From positions 1-64,000 of the forward strand of contig NZ_JAGPXX010000007.1 in NCBI RefSeq assembly GCF_018070345.1: a stretch of 64,000 nucleotides of DNA, in the 5' to 3' direction. Under the pieces are notes generated by a model. It was not told where the DNA came from. It saw nothing but the letters and a program-made list of their open reading frames with translations, and did no database searches. Positions 48,894 through 56,903 of the stretch are shown piece after piece (within the stretch, counting starts at the first letter, position 1; the number at the start of each line of letters is the position of its first letter). The stretch is from Streptomyces sp. F63. GTDB lineage: Bacteria; Actinomycetota; Actinomycetes; Streptomycetales; Streptomycetaceae. The position numbers and the translations under genes are program-made.

Positions 48894-49765
48894 GCACCGC
48901 GACGCCCGGCCGCACACCCCGGCGGCCCCGCCCCGAGGTGGCCGTCCGCGCGACCGCCGAACTCGGCGAGGGACCCACCTGGGACCCGGCCACGCGCCGG
49001 CTGATCTGGATCGACATCCTCTCCTCCCGCGTCCACGGCTACGACCCGGCCACCGGCCGCCGCACGGTCCTCGCGACCGAGCAGCACGTCGGTGCCGCCA
49101 AGCCGCGCGCGGGCGGCGGCCTGGTGCTCAACCTCCGCGACGGCGTGGCGCTGCTCTCCCCGCGGGGCGCCTTCTCCTGGCTGCACCACGACCCGGTGCC
49201 GGACCGCCGCGGCAACGACGCGGCCGTCGCGCCGGACGGCTCGCTCTGGGCGGGCACCATGACGTATGACGAGACGCCCGGCGGCGGCAGCCTCACCCGC
49301 ATCGCGCCCGACGGTACGGCGACCGAGGTGCTGCCGGACCCCACCGTCAGCAACGGCACCGGCTGGAGCCCGGACGGACGGCTGATGTACTACGCCGACT
49401 CCCCGACCCGCCGCGTGGACGTCTTCGACGTCGTCGGCGAGGACGTCCGGGACCGCCGTACCCTCGCGGAGATCGAGGAGGGCGCCGGTTACCCGGACGG
49501 GCTGTGCGTCGACGCCGACGGCTGCGTGTGGGTGGCCCTGTGGGACGGCGGCGCGATCCGCCGCTACACCCCGGACGGCCGCCTGGACCGCACCCTCCCC
49601 CTGCCCGTCCGCCGCCCCACGGCCTGCGTCTTCGGCGGCCCGGACCTCACGGACCTGTACATCACCACGGCCCGCGTCGGCCACCGCCCCCACCCCCTGG
49701 CGGGCTCCCTCCTCGTCCTCCCGGACGCGGGCCGGGGCCTCCCACAACCGCCGTTCGCCGGCTGA
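48890..49765 (+). CDS. SMP-30/gluconolactonase/regucalcin-family lactonase
   Basis: The 291-residue beta-propeller has the metal-binding Glu in LGEGPTWDPATRRLIWIDI, PDGSLWAGTM, TVSNGTGWSPDGRLMYYADS and YPDGLCVDADGCVWVALW. It should hydrolyse sugar lactones; the sugar is not determined. GTGA overlap with iclR. The usual N-terminus is preceded by a short Arg/Pro-rich stretch. Confidence 0.92.
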   Translation: MSTATPGRTPRRPRPEVAVRATAELGEGPTWDPATRRLIWIDILSSRVHGYDPATGRRTVLATEQHVGAAKPRAGGGLVLNLRDGVALLSPRGAFSWLHHDPVPDRRGNDAAVAPDGSLWAGTMTYDETPGGGSLTRIAPDGTATEVLPDPTVSNGTGWSPDGRLMYYADSPTRRVDVFDVVGEDVRDRRTLAEIEEGAGYPDGLCVDADGCVWVALWDGGAIRRYTPDGRLDRTLPLPVRRPTACVFGGPDLTDLYITTARVGHRPHPLAGSLLVLPDAGRGLPQPPFAG

Positions 49766-49865
49766 GCCGGGGCTCCGCCGGGAGGGGCGGGCGGCGGTCC
49801 GTGTCCACAGCCCTGGCCGGTCGGCATGGACGATGGCAGTCGGAGGTGGGGACCCACCGTGCCCA

Positions 49866-49883
49866 TATAGATTTCTGTATCGT
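49866..49883 (+). promoter_or_regulatory. Operator-promoter of the HigB/HigA module
   Basis: TATAGA-TT-TCTGTA is a near-perfect dyad (49866-49879) overlapping the -10 TATCGT (49878-49883), which ends seven bases before the GTG at 49891. AT-rich against its surroundings, it fits an autorepressed, leaderless toxin-antitoxin promoter. Confidence 0.5.
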
Positions 49884-49890
49884 TGCCGTT

Positions 49891-50265
49891 GTGGGGAAAG
49901 CCTGGCAGATCGAGATCGAACCGGAAGTCCGGCAGTGGCTGGAACTCCTGACCGACGTCCAATACGACAAAGTCGAGCGCTTGGTCGACCTGCTCGCGGA
50001 GACGCCGACTACGCTCGGTGAGCCCTATGCGCGTCACCTTGGCGGAGGCTTGCGCGAACTGCGCCTGGTCATGGAAGGCAATGCGGTACGCATCACGTAC
50101 TGGCTCGCCCCAGGGCGGCGCATCGTGTTGCTGACGGTCTTCCGCAAGACCAGGCAACGTGAGACGGGTGAGGTCTCGCGTGCTCGGCAGGCGCAGAAGG
50201 AGTGCGAGGCGGACCACGGCCCGGCCGAGCACATCTACGACCGCAACACGGAGGCAGGACAGTGA
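49891..50265 (+). CDS. higB: HigB/RelE-family toxin (type II, toxin first)
   Basis: The 124-residue protein has the RelE/HigB pattern WQIEIEPEVRQWLELL, LLAETPTTLGEPYARHLGGG, LRELRLVMEGNAVRITYWLA, IVLLTVFRKTRQRE. HigB toxins are mRNA interferases. Toxin precedes antitoxin, as in higBA. The GTG start at 49891 is supported by the leaderless -10. The C-terminal 25 residues (QKECEADHGPAEHIYDRNTE) extend past the usual fold. Confidence 0.9.
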   Translation: MGKAWQIEIEPEVRQWLELLTDVQYDKVERLVDLLAETPTTLGEPYARHLGGGLRELRLVMEGNAVRITYWLAPGRRIVLLTVFRKTRQRETGEVSRARQAQKECEADHGPAEHIYDRNTEAGQ

Positions 50266-50630
50266 ACCACTCCCAGTGGAAGACCCGCCGGACCAGGAAG
50301 CTGCTGGGGGAAACCGTCGAGGAATCCCCCGCCTACGTCGAAGCCGGCCACGCGTTCGCGCTGGGACAGGCGGTCTACGACCGGCGGAGCGAACTCGGCT
50401 TGTCCCAGGCCGAACTGGCCCGGCGTGCCGGGATGACCCAGCCGCAGATCTCCGGCATCGAGGGCGGCGATTCCGTACCGACCCTGCCGCTGCTGACCCG
50501 CCTGGCCAAGGCGCTGGACGCGTCGCTCACCATCGACCTGGACCGCGACGCCTCGGCTTTCCGCTTCACCCCGCACGATGACGGCCGGACGCCGGAAGAT
50601 TCTCCGGGGGACCGGCCCTCGGTCGCCTGA
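50262..50630 (+). CDS. higA: HigA-family XRE antitoxin
   Basis: The 122-residue protein has a Cro/C1 helix-turn-helix (ELGLSQAELARRAGMTQPQI, SGIEGGDSVPTLPLLTRLAK) in its middle and an acidic tail. It should bind HigB and repress the operon. GTG overlaps the higB stop in GTGA. Confidence 0.92.
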   Translation: MNHSQWKTRRTRKLLGETVEESPAYVEAGHAFALGQAVYDRRSELGLSQAELARRAGMTQPQISGIEGGDSVPTLPLLTRLAKALDASLTIDLDRDASAFRFTPHDDGRTPEDSPGDRPSVA

Positions 50631-50762
50631 CGGGACCGGCGCGGCGGTCCCGCCGTCGAGGACGTGCTCTCGGCCCTGTGCCGGCCCAAGGGTTTCCGGC
50701 TCCGACCGGCCTGGGCACCGCTGGCTCATGCCTGCCGCCGGGCGGGGCGCGACCCGCCCGCC

Positions 50763-52028
50763 TCACCCCCGTGCGTTGAGACGGGCCGCCTGGCGGGTGA
50801 GGTGGTCGCGTTCGGCGAGGTTGGGGGCCTCGCGGGCCGCCTCGGCGTACAGCCGTGCCGCCGTCGCCAGGTCGCCGTCGCGCTCGTGGAGGTACGCCGC
50901 CACCGCGGTGTAGCGGGGGATGGGGCGTCCCCTGCCCGGCGGGCCCGAAGTGTTCGGCGCATCCGAAGAGTTCGGGGAGCCCGGGGTGCCCGGCGACCCC
51001 GAAGCGGAGGCATCCAGCGCCGCGAGGGCCGCCAGGCCGGCGCGCGGGCCGTCGGCCTCGCCGACGGCCACCGCGCGGTTGAGCCGGACGACCGGGCTGT
51101 CGGTCAGCCGCACCAGTTCGTCGTACCACTCGACGATCTGCACCCAGTCGGTCTCCCCGGCCGTGGGCGCGTCGGCGTGGAGCGCGGCGATGGCGGCCTG
51201 GGCCTGGTATTCGCCCAGCCGGTCGCGGGCGAGGGCCGCCTGAAGGATGCCGATGCCCTCGGCGATGGACGCGGTGTCCCACCGGCCGCGGTCCTGCTCG
51301 GCGAGCGGCACCAGGCTGCCGTCGGGCGCCGTCCGGGCGGGGCGCCGGGCGTGGTGGAGGAGCATGAGGGCGAGCAGCCCGGCCACCTCGGGGTGGTCGA
51401 CCCGGGCCGCGAGCTGCCGGGTGAGGCGGATGGCCTCGGCTGCGAGGTCGACATCGCCGGAGTAGCCCTCGTTGAAGACGAGGTAGAGGACGCGCAGCAC
51501 GGTGGCGACATCCCCGGGCCGGTCGAACCGCACGCCGGAGACGGTGCGCTTGGCCCGGCTGATGCGCTGGGCCATGGTCGCCTCGGGCACCAGGTAGGCC
51601 CGGGCGATCTGCCGGGTGGTGAGCCCGCCGACGGCGCGCAGGGTGAGCGCGACGGCGGAGGACGGCGTCAGCGAGGGGTGGGCGCACAGGAAATAGAGCT
51701 GGAGCGTGTCGTCCGCCGCGGGCGCGGGGCCGGGCACCGGCTCCTGGTCGAGGAGGTCCTCGCGCCGGCGGCGGGCGGCCTCCGCCCGGGTCGCGTCCAG
51801 GAACCGGCGCCAGGCCACGGTGACCAGCCAGCCCTTGAGGTCCCGCACGGCCCCGCCCCCGCTCGACGGGCTGGGGGAGGGGCCGTGCGGCCGGGTGCGG
51901 AGCGCCTCGACCAGTGCGTCCTGCACGGCGTCCTCGGCCGCCGCGAAGCCGGCGCCGCGGCGGACGAGGATCGTGATCACGCCGGGTATGAGACTCCGGA
52001 GGAGGTTCTCGTCCACTTCGGAGGTCAC
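50763..52028 (-). CDS. ECF sigma factor with TPR-like C-terminal extension (ECF42 type)
   Basis: The 421-residue protein has sigma region 2 (AEDAVQDALVEALRTRP, LKGWLVTVAWRRFLDATR) and region 4 (RAVGGLTTRQIARAYLVPEA, MAQRISRAKRTV), then a 200-residue helical DUF6596/TPR extension (YLVFNEGYSGDV, RAVAVGEADGPRAGL, AAAYLHERDGDLATAARLY). This extension and the overlapping DGPF/YCII partner define ECF42 factors, which act without an anti-sigma factor. A low-complexity GSPGTPGSPNSS tract interrupts the extension. GTG 52028 overlaps the partner's stop. Confidence 0.92.
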   Translation of the reverse strand: MTSEVDENLLRSLIPGVITILVRRGAGFAAAEDAVQDALVEALRTRPHGPSPSPSSGGGAVRDLKGWLVTVAWRRFLDATRAEAARRRREDLLDQEPVPGPAPAADDTLQLYFLCAHPSLTPSSAVALTLRAVGGLTTRQIARAYLVPEATMAQRISRAKRTVSGVRFDRPGDVATVLRVLYLVFNEGYSGDVDLAAEAIRLTRQLAARVDHPEVAGLLALMLLHHARRPARTAPDGSLVPLAEQDRGRWDTASIAEGIGILQAALARDRLGEYQAQAAIAALHADAPTAGETDWVQIVEWYDELVRLTDSPVVRLNRAVAVGEADGPRAGLAALAALDASASGSPGTPGSPNSSDAPNTSGPPGRGRPIPRYTAVAAYLHERDGDLATAARLYAEAAREAPNLAERDHLTRQAARLNARG

Positions 52029-52432
52029 TCCGTGATGGTCGGCGGGGCGGTCAGGAACGGGCGCAGCTCCAGCCACTCGTGGATCGGCTTGCCGCTCTTG
52101 CCGGGGGCGGCCGACAGCTCCCCGGCCAGTTCCACGGCGCGGTCGTAGCTGTCGACGTCGATCACCATCCAGCCGGCGATGAGGTCCTTGGTCTCGGCGA
52201 ACGGGCCGTCGGTGACGGGCGGGCGGCCCTCGCCGTCGTACCGCACCCACGCCCCCTCGGGGGCGAGCGCCTGGCCGTCGACGAACTCGCCGGTCTTCTC
52301 CAGCCGGTCCGCGAAGTCCCGCATGTAGCGCATGTGGGCCGAGATCTCCTCCTGGGTCCACTGGTCCATGGGCACGTCGTTGACCGGGGCCGGGGCGCCT
52401 CGGTAGTGCTTCAGCAGCAGGTACTTGGCCAT
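52025..52432 (-). CDS. YCII-related (DGPF) protein, ECF42 partner
   Basis: The 135-residue protein carries the defining motif DGPFAETKDLIAGWMVIDVD and the YCII fold (MAKYLLLKHYRG, EEISAHMRYMRDFADRLEKT). Such proteins are encoded with, and thought to be targets of, ECF42 sigma factors; their activity is not established. GAGGAGA lies nine bases before ATG 52432. Confidence 0.92.
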   Translation of the reverse strand: MAKYLLLKHYRGAPAPVNDVPMDQWTQEEISAHMRYMRDFADRLEKTGEFVDGQALAPEGAWVRYDGEGRPPVTDGPFAETKDLIAGWMVIDVDSYDRAVELAGELSAAPGKSGKPIHEWLELRPFLTAPPTITE

Positions 52433-52483
52433 GATGTCTCTCCTCGGTGCCGGCGCGGCCCCTTCCGGCCGCGTTCACTACGG

Positions 52484-52511
52484 GAACGGAGCCGGCTCCG
52501 GGTTCTCGACA
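52484..52511 (-). promoter_or_regulatory. Candidate ECF42-dependent promoter
   Basis: On the minus strand TGTCGA (52511-52506) is followed after 17 bases by CGTTC (52488-52484), about 51 bp before the DGPF gene. TGTCGA is the published ECF42 -35 motif and a CG[A/T]-type element is expected at -10; the spacer is near the expected length. Confidence 0.5.
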
Positions 52512-52696
52512 TCCTCGGCCGGCTTTTTCCCGGGCCGTGCGGACGAGTTCGGATGAGCCGGCCGCTGCCGATCCTGGAGGGCCGGCTCCGTCCCGCACCC
52601 GCGCCACGCCGTGGACCCGGCCGGCGGGAGCGGGGGCGAGGTGAAGCTCTTGGAGACAGCGGCCCGTCCAGGCGCTGCCGCGCCTGGACGGGCCGG

Positions 52697-52888
52697 GTGA
52701 CCGCAGCATTCGATTATGAGGACATGCACCACCTGGTGGACCGGCTCACGCCGCACCAGGTACGTCGCCTGCGTCTGCTCGTCACCCAGGACGAGGAACT
52801 GGCCCAGGCTGCCGAAGCACTCCCACCGCGTCCCCACTTCGGCGTCGTCCGCCCCCGGCACGCTCCGGCTCTCACTCTGCTGCCTTGA
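52697..52888 (+). CDS. Short antitoxin-like protein (possible fragment)
   Basis: A 63-residue frame from GTG 52697: YEDMHHLVDRLTPHQVRRLR, LLVTQDEELAQAAEALPPRP. The pattern resembles the N-terminus of small actinobacterial proteins found with toxin genes, which are usually longer and end in a conserved LSFAGAFDSG segment not present here. It may be a truncated remnant. No Shine-Dalgarno is clear. Confidence 0.45.
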   Translation: MTAAFDYEDMHHLVDRLTPHQVRRLRLLVTQDEELAQAAEALPPRPHFGVVRPRHAPALTLLP

Positions 52889-52931
52889 CGGCAAGCTGAC
52901 GGTGACCTGACCCTGCCGGGGCAGGGCGCCG

Positions 52932-53375
52932 TCAGGGCTCCAGGCCCAGCATGCGCCGCAGGAGGTCGCGGAGGAGGGTGCGCTGCTCGGACGTGAGGCC
53001 GGCCAGGGGCTCGCGGGCGAAGTCGAGGGAGTCGCGGAGGCGGCGGGCGGTGGCGCGGCCCTCGGCGGTGGTGGCGGCCAGCTTGACGCGGCGGTCGTCC
53101 GGGTCGGGGCGGCGCTCGACGAGGCCGCGGGCCTCCAGGCGGTCGACGATGCCGGTGACGTTGGACGGCTCGCACTTCAGCCGCTGCGCGATCCTGCGCA
53201 TCGGCAGCGGTTCCAGGGAGAGCAGGCCCAGCAGCCGTGCCTGCGCGCCCGTGAGGTGGTGCTCGGCCGCCGCGTCCTCGTACTCCTCGTGGTAGCGGGC
53301 GACGACGGCGGCGATGAGCTCCACGACCTCAAGGGTCAGGGGGTCCCTACTGCGTCGGGCTGGGGCTGGGTCCAT
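52932..53375 (-). CDS. MarR-family transcriptional regulator
   Basis: The 147-residue protein has the MarR winged helix (LTGAQARLLGLLSLEPLPMR, IAQRLKCEPSNVTGIVDRLE, LVERRPDPDDRRVKLAATTA). It lacks the conserved N-terminal Cys of OhrR, so a peroxide sensor of that kind is unlikely despite ohr nearby. It is divergent from the NADP-dependent oxidoreductase, with a paired operator between. ATG 53375 is preferred. The gene is probably autoregulated. Confidence 0.93.
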   Translation of the reverse strand: MDPAPARRSRDPLTLEVVELIAAVVARYHEEYEDAAAEHHLTGAQARLLGLLSLEPLPMRRIAQRLKCEPSNVTGIVDRLEARGLVERRPDPDDRRVKLAATTAEGRATARRLRDSLDFAREPLAGLTSEQRTLLRDLLRRMLGLEP

Positions 53376-53393
53376 GCATCCAGGGTAACGATT

Positions 53394-53445
53394 TACTTGA
53401 CAATCTGAAATATCTGCCCGCATGGTTGTTTCAGGTAGTGAAGTA
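53394..53445. promoter_or_regulatory. Two inverted MarR-type operator sites
   Basis: TACTTGACAATCTGAAA (53394-53410) recurs in inverted form at 53429-53445 as TTTCAGGTAGTGAAGTA, matching at 13 of 17 positions. Each holds a dyad of the form TTSA-N5-TGAA. The first site overlaps a TTGACA -35 for the rightward gene, so binding would repress both divergent genes. Confidence 0.6.
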
Positions 53446-53484
53446 TTTGCCGCGTGCAGCGCGGCCCGAGGAGGAACGCCCCCC

Positions 53485-54648
53485 ATGCCGGAACAGCCCG
53501 AGCAGCCCGCGCAGTCCGCGTCGCCCGCGCAGCCCGCGCAGTCCGCGTCGCCCGCGCAGTCCGCGCAGTCCGCGCAGTCCGCGCAGTCCGCGCAGTCCGC
53601 GCAGTCCGCGCAGTCCGAACGGCCCGTGCCGTCCGGGCTGCCGCGAACCGGCCGTGCGTGGCATCTCGTCGCCCGGCCGACGGGCACACCGGTCCCGGAG
53701 GACTTCGCCCTGCGCGAGATCCCCGTCGCGGAGCCCGCCCCGGGCGAGATCCTGGTCCGCAATCTGCATCTGTCGGTCGACCCGTACATGCGCGGCCGGA
53801 TGAACGACGTCAAGTCGTACGTGCCGCCCTTCCGGCTGGACGCGCCCATGGACGGCGGCGCCGTCGGCGAGGTCATCGCCTCGCGGGCGGACGGCTTCGC
53901 CGTGGGCGACCACGTCCTGCACGGGCTGGGCTGGCGCGAGTACGCCGTCGTGAAGGCCGAGCACGCCACCGCGGTGGACCCGGCCGTCGCCCCGCTCTCC
54001 GCCTATCTCGGGGTGCTCGGCATGCCCGGTCTCACCGCCTACGCCGGGCTGCTGGAGGTCGCCTCGTTCCGGGAGGGCGACGCGGTCTTCGTCTCCGGCG
54101 CGGCGGGCGCCGTCGGCAGCCTGGTCGGCCAGATCGCCCGGCTCAAGGGCGCCTCACGCGTCATCGGCAGCGCCGGCTCCGATGAGAAGGTGCGGGCCCT
54201 CACCGAGGAGCACGGTTTTCACGCCGCGTTCAACTACAAGAAGGGCCCGGTGGCGGAGCAGCTCAGGGAGGCGGCGCCGGACGGCATCGACGTCTACTTC
54301 GACAACGTCGGCGGTGATCACCTGGAGGCGGCGATCGGCTCCCTCAACGTCCACGGCCGCGTCACCGTCTGCGGAATGATCTCGCAGTACAACGCCACCG
54401 AGCCCTCGCCCGCCCCGCGCAATCTCGCCCTGGTCATCGGCAAGCGGCTGCGCGTCCAGGGGATGCTCGTCAGCGACCACCAGGCGCTGCAGCCGCGGTT
54501 CGTCCAGGAGGTGGGCGGCTGGATCCGGTCGGGCGATCTCGCCTATCGCGAGACCGTCGTGCGCGGCATCGACCACGCCGTGGACGCCTTCCTGGGCATG
54601 CTGCGCGGCGAGAACACCGGAAAGATGATCGTCAGCCTCGGCGGCTGA
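53485..54648 (+). CDS. NADP-dependent oxidoreductase (MDR, alkenal/one reductase type)
   Basis: The 387-residue protein has the family signature ILVRNLHLSVDPYMRGRMND, VSGAAGAVGSLVGQIARLKG (NADPH-binding), FNYKKGPVAEQL, DVYFDNVGGDHLEAAIGSLN and VCGMISQYNAT. This group reduces alpha,beta-unsaturated aldehydes and ketones. The first 46 residues are a repetitive Ser/Ala/Gln tail coded by 9-bp repeats and not part of the fold. GAGGAGG precedes ATG 53485. A divergent MarR gene probably controls it in response to electrophiles. Confidence 0.94.
   Translation: MPEQPEQPAQSASPAQPAQSASPAQSAQSAQSAQSAQSAQSAQSERPVPSGLPRTGRAWHLVARPTGTPVPEDFALREIPVAEPAPGEILVRNLHLSVDPYMRGRMNDVKSYVPPFRLDAPMDGGAVGEVIASRADGFAVGDHVLHGLGWREYAVVKAEHATAVDPAVAPLSAYLGVLGMPGLTAYAGLLEVASFREGDAVFVSGAAGAVGSLVGQIARLKGASRVIGSAGSDEKVRALTEEHGFHAAFNYKKGPVAEQLREAAPDGIDVYFDNVGGDHLEAAIGSLNVHGRVTVCGMISQYNATEPSPAPRNLALVIGKRLRVQGMLVSDHQALQPRFVQEVGGWIRSGDLAYRETVVRGIDHAVDAFLGMLRGENTGKMIVSLGG
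53557..53610. repeat. Six perfect 9-bp tandem repeats (CAGTCCGCG) in the oxidoreductase gene
   Basis: Copies encode Gln-Ser-Ala; imperfect copies with CCC in place of TCC precede them from about 53508. The 9-bp unit keeps the frame, so copy number could vary without loss of function. Confidence 0.95.
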
Positions 54649-54789
54649 TGCCCTTCCCCCGCCCTTCCCCCCGCCCTTCCCTCTGCCCCCGCGCACCATC
54701 CCCGCGTACCGCCGGGCGAACAGTCCCGGCCGGCTGAACACCGCCGGCCGCGGCAGCGGGCACCGGCGCGCGGCAGCACCGATCCAAGA

Positions 54790-54806
54790 GCGCACACCGT
54801 GTGCGC
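54790..54806. promoter_or_regulatory. Perfect palindrome before ohr
   Basis: GCGCACAC-C-GTGTGCGC, 17 bp, lies 17 bp before the ATG and next to the AGGAGG. It could be an operator or an mRNA hairpin affecting translation; it does not match known AT-rich OhrR sites. Confidence 0.45.
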
Positions 54807-54823
54807 ACCACAGGAGGATTCGC

Positions 54824-55252
<429 letters not shown>

Positions 55253-55323
55253 CCGCCGTCCGGCTCCGGCCCGGCCCCGCCCCCGGCTGCACGGGCGGGG
55301 CCGGGGCCGGCGCGAGACCCGGA

Positions 55324-55329
55324 TAGGCT
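55324..55329 (+). promoter_or_regulatory. -10 element (TAGGCT) of a probable leaderless EI24-gene transcript
   Basis: TAGGCT ends seven bases before ATG 55337 with no Shine-Dalgarno. Confidence 0.48.
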
Positions 55330-55336
55330 TCCCTCC

Positions 55337-56185
55337 ATGCGTGATCTCGGGGCGGGTTTCGGCTATCTGGTCAAAGGGCAGCGCTGGGTGAGCCGGCGCG
55401 GCAGCCGGATGAGGACGGGGCTGCTGCTGCCCCCGCTCATCACCCTGGGGCTGTACGCGGTGGCGCTGGTCGTCCTCGGCTTCTGGGCCGACGACATCAC
55501 CGCCTGGGCCACCCCGTTCGCCGACGGCTGGGACTCGCCCTGGCAGGGCCTCCTCCGCACCACCCTCACCGTGCTGCTCTTCGTCGGCGGGCTGTTCTTC
55601 GCCGTGGTGAGCTTCGCCGCGGTGACCCTCCTGGTCGGCCAGCCGTTCTACGAGGCCCTGGCCGAGCGGGTGGACGAGTCCGAGGGCGGCGCCCCGGCCG
55701 GGCCGGAACTGCCGCTCTGGCGCGAGCTGCTGATCTCGGCGTGGGACAGCCTGCGGGTGCTCCTCTGGGCCGCCCTCTTCGGGGCGGCCCTGTTCGTGCT
55801 GGGCTTCGTGCCCGTCGTCGGGCAGAGCGTCGTCCCCGTCGTCGGCGTCTGCGTCTCGGGGTTCTTCCTCGCCGTCGAGCTGGCCGGGGTGGCGCTCGTG
55901 CGCCGCGGTGTACCGCTCAAGGAGCGGTTCCGGCTGCTGCGCGGGCGGATGATGCTCACCCTCGGCTTCGGTGTGCCGCTGGCGCTGGCCTTCCTCGTCC
56001 CGTTCGTCGCCGTCTTCCTGATGCCGGGCGCGGTGGCGGGGGCGACCCTCCTCGCCCGCGAGCTGGTACCGCCGGTGGCGGAGCCGCCGGGCGCGGGCGG
56101 CGAGGGGCCGGGCGCGGCGGATGCCTCCGCCCGGCCCGCGACCGCGCCGTGGCCGCCGGTGCCGCCCGTGCCGCCGGCCGGCTGA
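55337..56185 (+). CDS. EI24/CysZ-like integral membrane protein
   Basis: The 282-residue protein has five to six membrane helices (LITLGLYAVALVVLGFW, LTVLLFVGGLFFAVVSFAAV, VLLWAALFGAALFVLGFVPV, VVPVVGVCVSGFFLAVELAG, LGFGVPLALAFLVPFVAVFL) and the EI24 pattern LVGQPFYEALAERVDE. Members include the CysZ sulfate transporter, but the family's actinobacterial role is unknown. It ends in a Pro/Ala-rich tail. Confidence 0.87.
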   Translation: MRDLGAGFGYLVKGQRWVSRRGSRMRTGLLLPPLITLGLYAVALVVLGFWADDITAWATPFADGWDSPWQGLLRTTLTVLLFVGGLFFAVVSFAAVTLLVGQPFYEALAERVDESEGGAPAGPELPLWRELLISAWDSLRVLLWAALFGAALFVLGFVPVVGQSVVPVVGVCVSGFFLAVELAGVALVRRGVPLKERFRLLRGRMMLTLGFGVPLALAFLVPFVAVFLMPGAVAGATLLARELVPPVAEPPGAGGEGPGAADASARPATAPWPPVPPVPPAG

Positions 56186-56770
56186 GCCCGGGGCGGGGGC
56201 TCGGTACCCGAGGCCCCTGGGAGCCGAACCGTCTGCCGGGCCCGCCCACGTGGGCGGTGACGGCCGGCCGTCACCGCGCATGCCCCGGCTTCGCAGCGGG
56301 GCCTGCCGCTCGATCAGCAGTCCGCGGACGTTCTGCGTGTGGCGGCCGCGATCGCGCCGGAGCAGCACGACCCGTGCACCACGCCGCGACTCCGGCCGGG
56401 CCCGCCAGGAGCCGGATGAACCCGCCCATGTTCTCCCCCTCCCCGTTCGCGGGCCGTGGCGCGACGCTCGGCGGCGCCACGGCGGGCAGTCGGGCACCGC
56501 GGCCCTTCCACCGTCACCAACACGGGGAAAGCGGCGAGTTCGGCGGAGGCCGCGCGGCCTGAGACACCGGGGCCGTTCCGCCGGCGGCCGCCTTCCTCTC
56601 CGGGGCGGGGTGGGACGGCGCGGAGCGCTGCCGGCAGTGGCGCGAAACGGCCGCCGACGTGCGCGCATCACGCGGGTCGCACCGTCATCGCATCCTCATG
56701 GTGCCCCATCTCCCATGCGTCCCAAGCGAGTTGGCGCATCGATGCTCTCGCCGTATCTCTGCGCGAAGCG
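56186..56770. other. Non-coding region upstream of the arabinan operon promoter
   Basis: No frame here has a recognisable product, and third-position bias is lost in all frames. It precedes the operon promoter at 56771. Confidence 0.45.
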
Positions 56771-56799
56771 TTGACGGGGCATTCTTTCGAATCTATCTT
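56771..56799 (+). promoter_or_regulatory. Promoter of the arabinan operon (TTGACG-N17-TATCTT)
   Basis: A near-consensus -35 at 56771-56776 and -10 at 56794-56799 with ideal 17-bp spacing, giving a leader of about 98 bases to ATG 56904. It is among the strongest promoter matches in the window. Confidence 0.7.
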
Positions 56800-56836
56800 G
56801 CCGTTCGAAGTTACGGGCGTTATTCGGTATTTCGAA
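56786..56836. promoter_or_regulatory. Three TTCGAA operator-like sites in the arabinan promoter
   Basis: TTCGAA palindromes occur at 56786-56791 (inside the -35/-10 spacer), 56804-56809 (near the start of transcription) and 56831-56836. The surrounding bases are similar (GT/CT before, GT/CA after). In a very GC-rich genome three copies in 51 bp are unlikely by chance; a sugar-responsive repressor is the natural reader. Confidence 0.5.
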
Positions 56837-56903
56837 CAGGCCGAGTGGCGTCAGCCCCCTCGCACGCCATGAGCATCCCGAAGACGTAGGGATACCCGCC
56901 GCC

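Noticed and set aside
52932..53375. The MarR gene as OhrR for the nearby ohr
   Set aside because: It lacks the conserved N-terminal sensing cysteine, and its operator pair faces the oxidoreductase, not ohr.
53393..53689. A minus-strand frame of TAR/ART repeats and a minus-strand LRGLRG frame
   Set aside because: Both arise from translating the 9-bp repeat on the wrong strand; the plus-strand frame leads into an intact enzyme.
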